This document shows, one piece after another, positions 31,250 through 41,188 of a stretch of DNA of 64,000 nucleotides. Positions within the stretch are counted from its first letter, which is position 1, and each line of letters begins with the position of its first letter. The translations under genes and the position numbers were made by a program. Origin of the DNA: Protula sp. h YS-2021 (taxonomy: Eukaryota; Annelida; Polychaeta; Sabellida; Serpulidae); the NCBI GenBank assembly GCA_949752745.1, contig OX457027.1:57416053-57480052 (forward strand). The letters are read 5' to 3'. Under the pieces are notes generated by a model. It was not told the origin of the DNA, searched no databases, and saw only the letters and a program-made list of their open reading frames with translations.

Positions 31250-31990
31250 CTACCAAAAATTCTTCTTTTCCCACAGTTTGTATCGGATTCCTTTCCAATT
31301 TTGCACGATTGTTTTGTAGGCAGGCCTCTCTTGAAAAAAATGCTTTTTTGGCGACCCGCCAAAAATTTGTCAAATTTGGGGGAGCGGACATTTTTTATTT
31401 TATTTATAGTCAGTCTTCAAAAACACAATTTGAATTTGATTCCTTCCAATTTTGTACAATTGTTCTCTCGCTCTTTCCATCTTGAAAACTTACTTTTTTT
31501 TGACGATCCGCCAAAAATTGGCCAAATGAGGGGCATTTTTTATATTTTTTAGCGTTCAGTTTTCAAAATGCTTTTCTCCCACAATTTTGATTGGATTCCT
31601 TTCCAATTTTGTACGATTGCTCTCTAGGTAGGCCTCTGTTGAAAAATTACTTTTTTTTGCGATGCAATAAAACTTTGCTAAACGGGGGTGGGGCAATTTA
31701 AATTTTTGGTTGCCAAGTTTCAAAATGTTTCGTCTCCCACAATTTTGATCAGATTTTCTTTAAATTTTGTACGAGTGTTCTTTAGGTAGGCCTCTCTTGA
31801 AAAATTTATTGGCTTCCAATTTTTTAAAATGCTTTTCTCCCACATTTTAGATCGGATTCCTTTTGTACGGTTGTTCTCTAGGTAGACCTCTGTTGGACAA
31901 TTGCTTTTTTTTTTTGGCGATCTGCCAAAAATTAGTTAAATGGGGGCAGTTTTTAATTTACTGATAGCCAATTTTAAAATAACTTCATCT
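31250..31990 (+). repeat. Continuation of the ~150-bp array
   Basis: Five units with CTCCCACAATTTTGATTGGA and TAGGTAGGCCTCTCTTGAAA near 31265, 31430, 31577, 31735 and 31835. No coding content. Confidence 0.75.
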
Positions 31991-31994
31991 GCCA

Positions 31995-33890
31995 CAATTT
32001 GGATCGACCAAAACGTTCCCAAAGCAAAATTTGTCGTAGGAAAAAACGTCCTCAAAACCAAAAACTTATGATAACCTAAATTAATCATTTATTAAGCTTT
32101 ACCCCAGATATGAAGTACCGGCCATAACGTCCGCAAATGAATTTAGGGCCAAAACCTCCCCAAAGCTAAAAAACATGATAACCTAAATTACCCCTGTATT
32201 TTGCTTTACCCCGGTCATAACTTACCTGGCCATGTCCTTTGCCTTAAGGCCCCCAAATGAATTTAGGGCCAAAACGTCCCAAAATCTAAAAATTATTATT
32301 ATTATTAAGATTTACCCCAACCATAAGGTCCTCAAATGAATTTGGAGCCAAAACGTGACAAAAGAAAAATTTGTCGTGGAATCCAGGACACCATGTTCAA
32401 GGGCATAAGTTCCCCGGCCAAAAGGTACCCACCGATAAGGTCCCGGTCATAAGGTCCCTAAATGAATTTAGGATCAAAACGTCCCAAAAGCAAAAAGATG
32501 TATAACTTAAATTAGCGCTTTATTACGCTTTACACCGGCATAATGTCTCCCTGCCATAATGCCCCCAAATGCAAATGCCAAAACCTCCCCAAAGGCAAAA
32601 AAAAAACGTATGATAACCTAAATTAACACTCTTTTAAGCTTCAACCCGGCCAGATAGTCGGCGCCATAAAGTATGCGGCCATAAAGTACACGCTCATAAG
32701 GTCCGCAAATGAATTTAGGGCCAAAATGTCACCAAAGCAAAATTTGCGTGGAATCCAGGACAAAGTGTATCCGACAATAGGGTTCCCATCCTGTACCCGG
32801 CCATAATGTTCCTGGCCATAAGGTCCCCAAATGAATTGAATAAAACGTCCCTAAAACAAAGGTATAATAATCTAAATTAACTCTTCATTAAATTTACACC
32901 GGTCATAATGTCCCCGGCCATAGGGTCCCCTAAGGAATTTAGGGCCAAAACCTCCCCAAAGGAAAAAAAACATTTTATAACCTAAATTGATGCTTTATTA
33001 AGCTTTAAGCTGCCATAAAGTACCGGCCATGATGTCCCGGCCATTAGGTGCCCTATTGAATTAAGGGGTAAAACGTTCCCAAAACCAAATTTATCGTAGT
33101 GGAATCCGGGACAGAACGCCCCCAGCCATAACGTCCCTGGTCATAAATTCCCGAAATGAATTAGAGCCAAAACGTCCCTAAAGCAAAATTTGTGGAATCC
33201 AGGACAACACGTTCCCAGCCGTAAGGCCCCGGACAAAAAGCATCCAGCTATAAGGTCCCAAATGCAGTTAGGGTCAAAATCTCCCCAAAGGAAAAAAAAA
33301 CGTTTGATAACCTAAATTAACATCAATTTAACTTCAGCGAGATTTCAGGTCAGCAGCCATTAAGTATTCGGCCATAAAGTAGACGGCCATAAGGTCCTCA
33401 AATTAATTTAGGACCTAAACGTCCCCAAAGCTAAAAAAAACGTGGCACCTAACTTAACGATTCAATCCGGCCATGTAGTACCTGACCATAATATCCCCGG
33501 TCATAACATCCCCAAATCAATTTAGGGCCAAAATGTCACCAAAGCAGAATTTGTCGTAGAATCCAGGACGAAATGTCCCCAGCAATAAGGTTCCAGGCCA
33601 TAAAGTACCCAGCCATAATGACCCTGGCCATAAGGTCCCTGGCCATAAGGTCCCCGGCCATAAGATCCCCAAATGAATTTGGGGCCCATACCCCAACGAA
33701 AAAACATTTGGTAAGTTAAATTAACGCTTTAAGCTTTACCCCGGCCATGGTCCCCAAATAAATTTATGGTCATAACGTCCCCAAAGTTAAAAAACGTATG
33801 ATAACCTATATTAATGCTTTATTAAGCTTTACCCCCGCCATGAGGTCCCCAAATCAATTTAGGGTCAAAGCGTCCACACCAAGGCTAAAA
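31995..33890. repeat. GGCCATAAGGTCCCCAAATG minisatellite mosaic
   Basis: A ~1.9-kb array made of ~17-18 bp subunits (GGCCATAAGGTCCCC, with substitutions) and a longer phrase ATGAATTTAGGGCCAAAACG ... ATAACCTAAATTAACGC ... AAGCTTTACCCC that repeats about every 110 bp (near 32070, 32168, 32500, 32610, 32868, 32978, 33305, 33715, 33795). The minus-strand ORF with GPYGQGPYGQG at 33522-33707 is a shadow of the subunit. Confidence 0.8.
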
Positions 33891-34321
33891 AAAGTACAGT
33901 AAAACCTCTGTTGAACCTCTCTAGGGAACACTTTTGGGACCGGGAAAAATGTTCATTATACGGGGGTGTTCATTAGATAGAGATTTTGTTTTTAGGATCG
34001 GACTTTTTCAAAACAAAGGTTGAAAACGCAATTGATGACTAGCATACCTTTTAATTCACATTTTCAATCAGCTGCTTATCGAAGCCAAGTAATTTCTGTC
34101 CTTAAAATAAAGAGCTGTCTGTAGTCTTCAAATCTATTTTTTTAAATAGTCCAGCTTGTTTCTACCGTCTCAAAAAAAGTCCATTGTTAGTGCGTTTGAC
34201 CACCCTATCTCAGGCGCCGGTGTTGGATACACGATTGAGCCTCATGCACAGTTGATCCCGCGCAGTCGCGCATGCATCTCGTGTATGCACGATTGAGTCC
34301 CCTCTAAGAATGCGCCTCATT

Positions 34322-34600
34322 TATCCCCCACAGGTATAACCTGTGGGGAATAGATGCGATCGGCCGTGTGTCGGTCCGTCTCTCATCAAGAGCTTGTTAA
34401 CACGATAACTTAAAGACTCCTGCAAGGATTTTAATGAAACTTGATATGTAGCTTGTGTAGGAACAAACAAAAATCGGTATTGTAAATGGGCCAGGTTCGT
34501 CCAAGGAAAATGGACAAGCTGGACTTCGAAAATGTCAGCTCTTGATTGACTATTGTTGGCAGCGTTTAACTTTTTTAGTTTTGTTTGGTTGTTTGTTTGT
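34322..34600 (+). repeat. Hairpin-headed repeat module
   Basis: Head stem ATCCCCCACAGGTATAACCTGTGGGGAAT (34323-34351), then GTCGGTCCGTCTCTC at 34369 and a single unit containing AGACTCCTGCAAGGATTTTA. It is followed by more units of the CTCACACAACTTTGATCAG array (34675, 34865, 35030). Confidence 0.65.
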
Positions 34601-35185
34601 TTTGGCGATCTACCAAACATTGGCGAAGTGGGTGGTATTTATAATTTGTTGGTTGCCAGTTTCTAAAAGGCTTTTTCTCACACAACTTTGATCAGATTGC
34701 CTTGAAATTGTGCATAAAAGTTTATTACGCGGTCCTCTCTTAAAAAGGTACTTTTTTGCGATCCGCCAAAATTGGGGTAAATGGGGGAGCATGAATGGGG
34801 AAAGGGGGGGGGGGTGAGCATTAGAAACATATTTTGGTAATTGTTTTTTTTTTTTCAAAATGCTTCTTCCCCCACAATAGTGGTCTGGATTCCTTTGAAA
34901 ATGTTGTACAAATGTTCGCTCTATGTTTCTCTTTCGAAAACTTTTTTTTTGGCCGATTCTCCAAAAATTGGCCAGTTGGTAGCATTTTAAGCATTTTCCA
35001 ATTTTTTAAACCGTTTTCAAAATGCGTTTTCAACTGCAGTTTGATTGGATTTTTAGAATATTACTCTTCATGTGACGTTTTCTTTAAAAAAATTTTTCCT
35101 TTTGCCGCCGTTTGAATGTGTTGGGGATAAGTTTTTTCAAAATAGTTCTTCTGTAAGTACTTTCAGTTAGAGTGCTTTCATTTTT

Positions 35186-36019
35186 TAGACCCTAACCGGG
35201 CGAGCCCGACGGGGGGGGGGGGGATCTATAGGATTGCTCTGTGTCCGCCCGTCCGTCTGTCCGGTGCCACACTTTGGATGCTGTTTTGTTTCCACACAAG
35301 TTCTCCGAAACTATTTACCCTAGGTATATGCAACCTTGTACACTGAAAATATATATACTGAAGTTGTGCAACGTCGTGTTATTTTTCAAATCGGTAAAAA
35401 ATTGCTAAAATGGCGACTTGTCAAAACTTGCCAATTTATTAGGTAATTCTAATGGAAGACTTGGGTGGTTTCCACGCCGGTTCTCCGAAACTATTTACCC
35501 TAGGCATATGCAACCTTGTACAGTAAAAATATATATATTGAAGTTGTGCAACGTCGTGTTATTTTTCAAATCGGTAAAAAATTGCCAAAATGGCGACTTG
35601 TCAAAACTTGCCAATTTATTAGGTAATTCTAATGGAAGACTTGGGTGGTTTCCACGCCGGTTCTCCGAAACTATTTACCCTAGGCATATGCAACCTTGTA
35701 CAGTAAAAATATATATATTGAAGTTGTGCAACGTCGTGTTATTTTTCAAATCGGTAAAAAATTGCCAAAATGGCGACTTGTTGTGTCCGGTTGGGGTCTG
35801 CGCCTTCGACGATGGCTTGCTATTCGTAGTCCAACGTTGTTGTTCTTTGGAATCTAGTATTCTGAGATCCGCCGGAGATTAGGCAATGCCGGGCTTTGCA
35901 AAATTTTCAGTAACCAGTTTTTAAAATACAGGTACCACTTTTTGGAGACCATACAAGCCTATTGATACTTAATTCACTATATCTCGACTGGTCTCAATGT
36001 CCCTGGACATTCTTGTTAC
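35186..36019 (+). repeat. Hairpin-headed array with near-identical 180-bp units
   Basis: Head: TAGACCCTAACCGGGCGAGCCCG...GATCTA (35186-35228) followed by GCCCGTCCGTCTGTCC. Units begin at 35289, 35469 and 35649 (the last partial, to ~35783). Units 2 and 3 are almost identical over their shared length, so the expansion is recent. The ORF 35418-35882 is an artefact of a unit length divisible by three. The tail near 35993-36015 has GTCCCTGGACATTCTTGTT, which also closes repeats at 43.49 kb. Confidence 0.85.
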
Positions 36020-36021
36020 TG

Positions 36022-37638
36022 TATATATGTTACAGTAAATCTGTGTAATCAGTAATTTCACGTAATTCCTAAAACTTTTAGGAATTACGTGAAATTACTG
36101 TCGGGGCCAGGAATTACGCGAAATTCCTAAAATCTTCAGAAATTTTCATGTATTCACTATTTTCAAGGGTGTTTTATTTCACAAATTTCATAAGGTGACA
36201 TTTGGTGTCATTTTGGTGTCATTTGCAGGAGATGGAATTACATATTGAGACCTTTGTTTTCATCTCGAATTGCAAATGTTACAAAGCTAAGATCACTCTC
36301 GAGTCCCTTTTTATCTTGAATTGCAATTTGTGCACTCACTCACCTGAGATGAGATTTGGTGTCATTTGCCGGAGATGGAATTACATATTGAGACCTTTGC
36401 TTTCATCTCCAATTATTGTTAGTATTGTGATTTAAAACTTGAAAGGGGATTATCTGGAGGGCAGGGTTTTGTTAAATCCAACTGCTTGGCTAGCAAACGA
36501 TGTGAAACGAACAGGTGTAAATGTTTCAAAAACAAAGTAAAATGTAAAAGCAGATGTCACAGCAGTTTGGCATGCAAAAATAAACAAGCATGTCCAAGGA
36601 CATGACCCAGCCGAGTTACCAAACAAGGAAAGAGAGAAAAACTCTGAAACGAATACTATTAGGCCAAAAAATGAAGAACTCTGTTTCTGAACGTAACTTA
36701 TTCATAATTTTAATACACAAAAACGAGTTTTTGGAAGCTACCCGAAAAGGGATGTTGGAGAGGTTGGGTTTTGACGAGTCACGTATTTACCGACATTTAC
36801 ACAATTTTACAAAAAAATTTAAAATTCCACCATTTCGGCATTTTTTTTCTCATTTGCGAAAAAAGCAAAGTCCAGGTGGAGAAGCGCCAAAGAAACTTTC
36901 GATTAAAATTTTAGAACTATTTGAAAAAGACTGCGAGAAATGAATAGTTTTGACAATTCAGTTATTTACTACCATTTATTCCAGTTTTTGCCAAACTTCA
37001 AAGTTCAGCCATTTCGTCAGTTTTTGGCGAACCGCGAAAAAAGTAATAGCCTGGTAGGCGAACCCCTGAGGAACATGCCTGCGTAACATCTAAACGATTG
37101 GAGTAAAACTGTAGGAGGAGTAGCATTTTAAAAATGGATCAAAACGGTCTCAAAAAGTGCCGACAAAGTCCCCTGGGTTAATTGAGCTCATATCAGCATT
37201 TGCTTTTAGTAAAGACATGTGTTTCCGTATTTGAAACATTGTTAGAACTCTATTTGACTATGATGCGTTTGTTTTGATTTGAGTAAAGACATGTATTTTG
37301 TATTCGATATGAGTGAAGACATGCATTCTGTACTTGATTTGAGTAAAGACATGCATTCTGTATTTGAAACCATGGTAGAAGCGATGTATTTGATCACTGC
37401 AGTGTTGATTCAAGTCTTGAGGTTTATTAAATAAATGCTAACACATTGTTTTTGTTTAATTCACAGTTTAGTAATTTCGTGTAATTTCTGGCCTCCTGTT
37501 TCAGTTATTACATGAAATTCCTGCAGATTTTAGGAATTTCGCGTAATTCCTGGCCCCGACAGTAATTTCACGTAATTCCTAAAAGTTTTAGGAATTACGT
37601 GAAATTACTGATTACACAGATTTACTGTAACATATATA
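36022..37638. mobile_element. Non-autonomous DNA element with palindromic termini (1.6 kb)
   Basis: TATATATGTTACAGTAAATC at 36022 is mirrored at the right end (to 37638). Both ends carry the same 49-bp perfect palindrome (36051-36099 and 37561-37609; AGTAATTTCACGTAATTCC..., odd central base). The inverse match continues through CGGGGCCAGGAATTACGCG to ~36134 / ~37525. No transposase ORF is present. Outer AT-rich TA dinucleotides hide any target duplication, so the superfamily is undecided. Confidence 0.75.
36590..37140. repeat. Left arm of a ~550-bp inverted duplication (partner 38690-39245)
   Basis: CATGTCCAAGGACATGACCC (36590), the segment containing CCACCATTTCGGCATTTTT (~36826), and TAAACGATTGGAGTAAAACT (37091) all recur, inverted and in reverse order, at 39240-39214, ~39100-39058 and 38845. 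The ORF 36590-36943 is explained by this repeat and is not taken as a gene. Confidence 0.7.
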
Positions 37639-38059
37639 GATATTAGCCAATGTTTCGACCAAATGGCCTGACAAAGTACAAGCCTACCGCGGCAGCTGCT
37701 GGTCTGCATTCTTGTCAAATTTAAAAGCGATTGGACCAGACTTTAGGAAGAGTAGCATTTTCAAATGTGGCCATTTTTGGTCACAGGAGTACAAGCTGGT
37801 GGGGGAACTACCGACGAAACCACATCCCGTAAAATTTCAGAACAATCGGACTAGAAATATAGGAGGTAGTAGCGGGAGTAGTATTTTGAAAAATTCTGTG
37901 TAGCACGTAATGAACGACGGATAAAAGTGATGGGGGAAAAAAATTCTCCTTTTAAAGCCAGCCTAATTTTATAGTCTATAGACGAACAGTTTAAGTGAAA
38001 TTTTTCCATTTCTCAAGCTTTAACGGACAGTTAGGCCAAGAAAAAAAAACAGTTTTCTC

Positions 38060-38063
38060 TCTC

Positions 38064-38100
<37 letters not shown>
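38060..38100. repeat. Poly-T tract
   Basis: About 30 consecutive T near 38068-38099. Confidence 0.9.
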
Positions 38101-38189
38101 GTTAATTTGACGCGTTCACATGGTTTTCTAAACGTTGTTGTGGAGTCTCAACTTTCTACCTGTCATTTATATTGCATTTTCCCCAGTTT

Positions 38190-38191
38190 CG

Positions 38192-38231
<40 letters not shown>

Positions 38232-38280
38232 TAAATATTAAATATATATATATATGTATATTTATTTATATATATATATA
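38190..38280. repeat. Imperfect (TA)n microsatellite
   Basis: TA-rich tract into which the element at 38282 is inserted; the tract resumes after 39555. Confidence 0.85.
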
Positions 38281-38281
38281 T

Positions 38282-39555
38282 TAGGGCTGTGCGATTCACC
38301 TGAAAACCGCGGTTTTTTATTTTCGCGGTTCAGTTAATCGATTCGAAAATGAAAAACCGGTTTTTTCCGGTTTTTTAAATCTTGTGCTGTGTTCTGTGTT
38401 CGCTCTTTGTTTATTTATATTCGTTTACTTTTGGCTTTGCGTTGTCTGCAAAACACAACACAAAGCCAAAAATAGGTTTCGTTGCTTCCCGTTTTATTTT
38501 ACACACTTTCTTTCGTTCGGCATGTTAACAAAAGATGTGCAGCGTCAAGGTTTTCAGTTTGATCGACCTAAAAATGTATCTCTGATGCCTATGTTTTTAA
38601 CCCAGCCGACTTTGTCGGACTGGGTTAGTCGTATCACTGTAGGGGGCTTGAATATATATTAAACTTTTTCTTTAAAATGTTACTCCTACAGTTTTGCTCC
38701 AATCGTTTTGATGTTACGCAGGATGGTTCCCTGGGTGGTCCTCCACCTGGCTGTTACTCTTTTCATTAACATTGACGAAAAACTGACAAAATGGCGGCCC
38801 TTTTTGCCCGTTTTGACCCATTTTTCAATGCTACTGCTCCTACAGTTTTACTCCAATCGTTTAGGTATTACGCAGGGATGTTCTCCTGTGGTTCGTCTAC
38901 CAGGCTATTATTTTCTTCGCGGTTCGCCAAAAACTGACGAAATGGTGGAACTTTGAAGTTTGGCAAAAACTGGAATAAATGGCAGTAAATAAATGAATTG
39001 TCGAAGCATTCATTTCTCTCAGTCTTTTCAAATAGTTATAAAATTTTAATCGAAATTGGACTTTGCTTTTTTCACAAATGACAAAAAATGCCGAAATGGT
39101 GGAATTTTACAAAATTTTGTAAAATTATGTAAATGTCGGTGAATACGTGAAACCCAACCTCCCTTTTCGGTTAGTTTCCAAATTCGAATTAAATGCATTT
39201 TACTCTTTCCTTGTTTGGTAACTCGGCTGGATCATGTCCTTGGACATAATTGTTATGTTTTGCCAAAGGAAGTGGACAATTTGAAATTGTTGAACACTGA
39301 ATGATTTTAGTTGAAAATTGAAGCAGGAGGTCGGTGCAATTGCAACTGCTGATTTTTACGAAAAATATCGATTTGTATACATAGCAAAACAGAAGTCCTG
39401 GTTGGGAAGTTATACTAGTTTTTGATGTGATACGTAAAATCACTCTATTTTTGGCCAATAATGTGTCTCATGACAAAATCCGGTTAAAACCGGTTTTTGT
39501 GTTAGAAAACCGGTTCGAACCGCGGTTCAGTTTTCCGAAACGGTTCACAGCCCTA
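38282..39555. mobile_element. Non-autonomous DNA element, hAT-like ends (1.27 kb)
   Basis: Starts TAGGGCTGTGCGATTCACC and ends with the inverse CACAGCCCTA; both ends then carry AAACCGCGGTT / AACCGGTTTT palindromic motifs. It sits within a TA microsatellite. TAGGGCTGTG-type ends resemble hAT-derived MITEs, but the target duplication cannot be read in TA repeats. The interior holds a hairpin-headed repeat module (38598-38627, TAACCCAGCCGACTTTGTCGG...) with two ~145-bp units. Confidence 0.6.
38690..39245. repeat. Right arm of the inverted duplication
   Basis: Inverse partner of 36590-37140, as described there. It contains TTCGCGGTTCGCCAAAAACT and GCCGAAATGGTGGAATTTTA. The minus-strand ORF 39189-39458 overlaps its end and has no independent support. 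Confidence 0.7.
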
Positions 39556-39571
39556 ATATATATATCTGAAA

Positions 39572-40096
39572 TTGACTCAAAAGTATCGGCTTAAAACGGA
39601 ATCAAATGCAACCCCTCTGCGATACTGGATCCAACTCTGTGAGAAGTCACCAGAGCTAAAAGCAAAGACCAGGGTTATCAAAATTTTATTGCCAGCAATA
39701 TATATACAAAAACTCCACATCACTCGTCAAACAACAGTAAATGTGTATCCAGCACAGCGATATGTATACATAACTACCTCACAAGTGAGATCACATCTAA
39801 AACCAATAAACAGTCATCAACCAGGAAGTCTCGTATTGGTATCTCACAAAGACACCACATGGTTTCTGCCGCTGATCTTTGATACTGATAAAATGCCCCA
39901 TGATTACGTCAGCACAATCGTGTGTACTTGTACGTTATTCACACGATGCAATCGCGTTCTTCTGTTGCTTTTCTCCGATTTTCCTGTTTCACTAATACGG
40001 AGTAAATATCTCTCCATCAGGTCATGTGGTGATATCAGTTATTATTATTGTCAACATTTTTTTTTTTTTAGGGGGGGGGGTGCTTTTGCACCGTAG
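39572..40096 (+). CDS. Unrecognised 174-codon ORF, doubtful
   Basis: An uninterrupted frame between the hAT-like element and a poly-T/poly-G stretch. It has no domain I recognise and no signal peptide, and the last ~20 codons (FFFFRGGGAFAP) come from the T/G run. The ORF may be chance. It is listed because it is longer than most non-coding ORFs here. Confidence 0.15.
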   Translation: MTQKYRLKTESNATPLRYWIQLCEKSPELKAKTRVIKILLPAIYIQKLHITRQTTVNVYPAQRYVYITTSQVRSHLKPINSHQPGSLVLVSHKDTTWFLPLIFDTDKMPHDYVSTIVCTCTLFTRCNRVLLLLFSDFPVSLIRSKYLSIRSCGDISYYYCQHFFFFRGGGAFAP

Positions 40097-40099
40097 AAG

Positions 40100-41188
40100 T
40101 TAGAAACAACTCTAGTTTTAGACAGATAGAAGCTAATCTTTAATTTAACTTTTAAACTTATCGTTTTGCTAGCTTCTTTGTTAGCAGTAATTGAAGACCG
40201 AGCTTATTTAATACTTTTTCGAATGTTGGATTCTTTGTAGCCCGTAAGAACTACATTTCACATACATTTTGCCGTACATATGCTACGGTATCTGAATACA
40301 TCTGCGCCTGTCTAGCTACTTCACTGCTATTTTTTGTGTAAATTGTGCATTTTCTTTAAGTTCTTGAGTCATACTAAGCACGGCATTACATTGTGAAACA
40401 AATATTCACTAGATACTTTCCACATAAAGTGTCTATTACATAACTCTGGGATACTTAACACAAAAACATATACAGCAAGGCAACAAGCTTATGAAAATCC
40501 AACCATTGCTGTACCACTTGCATATCACGTCTCCTGTGACAATAGATGATATATAAATAAAACACTTGATGCTTAAATAAACCTCCCAAAAAATAAGTTG
40601 TACAATCTGGCCAATTTACTCAACACAATACACCGCTGAGTCTGTTCCGTACCTAAAAGTGGCAACTACATTGTTAAATGTTCAAAGCTTAGTCGAACTA
40701 TAAAACGGACAAACCTGACGTGGACTGCAGCCCACTACATGACGTCGACTGCAGCCCACATAACTTGGGGGGGGGGGGGTTAAGTTAAAGTGTTGGACTT
40801 CCACCACTCCCTCCCCGATGTTATACACGAAAATGCCTTAAGTAAATGAGTAAAGAAAATGCAAACATCGGTATATCACACTAATGACATAACAGATGGT
40901 CTGGGATGACACACTTCCGCGAACCATTTTAAAGCACACCAAAGGTAAGACTTTAATTATTTTTCGGCATAATTCATTACATGAGCATAGCCATTACACA
41001 GTCCTACTTGACAACCGCATTATGCTCTGACCCAAAGTAAGAGTTTAGTTTAAGCCACGGCATGTTAAGATCATCTTCCATTCCCTATCTCCTTCAGGTA
41101 CAACGCCAAAGTACATTTACAGATAAATACCGATAGATAGTTGACTTTTTTTTTGAACACAATTAAAAGTGAAATGACTGTGCCTTGG
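40100..41188. other. 3' flank of the HEPN gene
   Basis: This lies downstream of the minus-strand HEPN stop codon at 41189. An ATTAAA hexamer on the minus strand (40952-40957) is a possible polyadenylation signal ~235 nt after the stop. A G-run lies at ~40767. Nothing else is recognised. Confidence 0.35.

Noticed and set aside
33522..33707. Minus-strand GPYGQGPYGQG protein
   Set aside because: Shadow of the GGCCATAAGGTCCCC minisatellite; the surrounding units give stops in the same frame.
35418..35882. 154-codon ORF with two identical 60-residue repeats
   Set aside because: The 180-bp tandem unit is divisible by three and happens to be open; no domain, and part of a non-coding array family.
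36590..36943. 117-codon ORF
   Set aside because: Falls entirely within an inverted repeat copy whose partner at 38.7-39.2 kb lacks the open frame.
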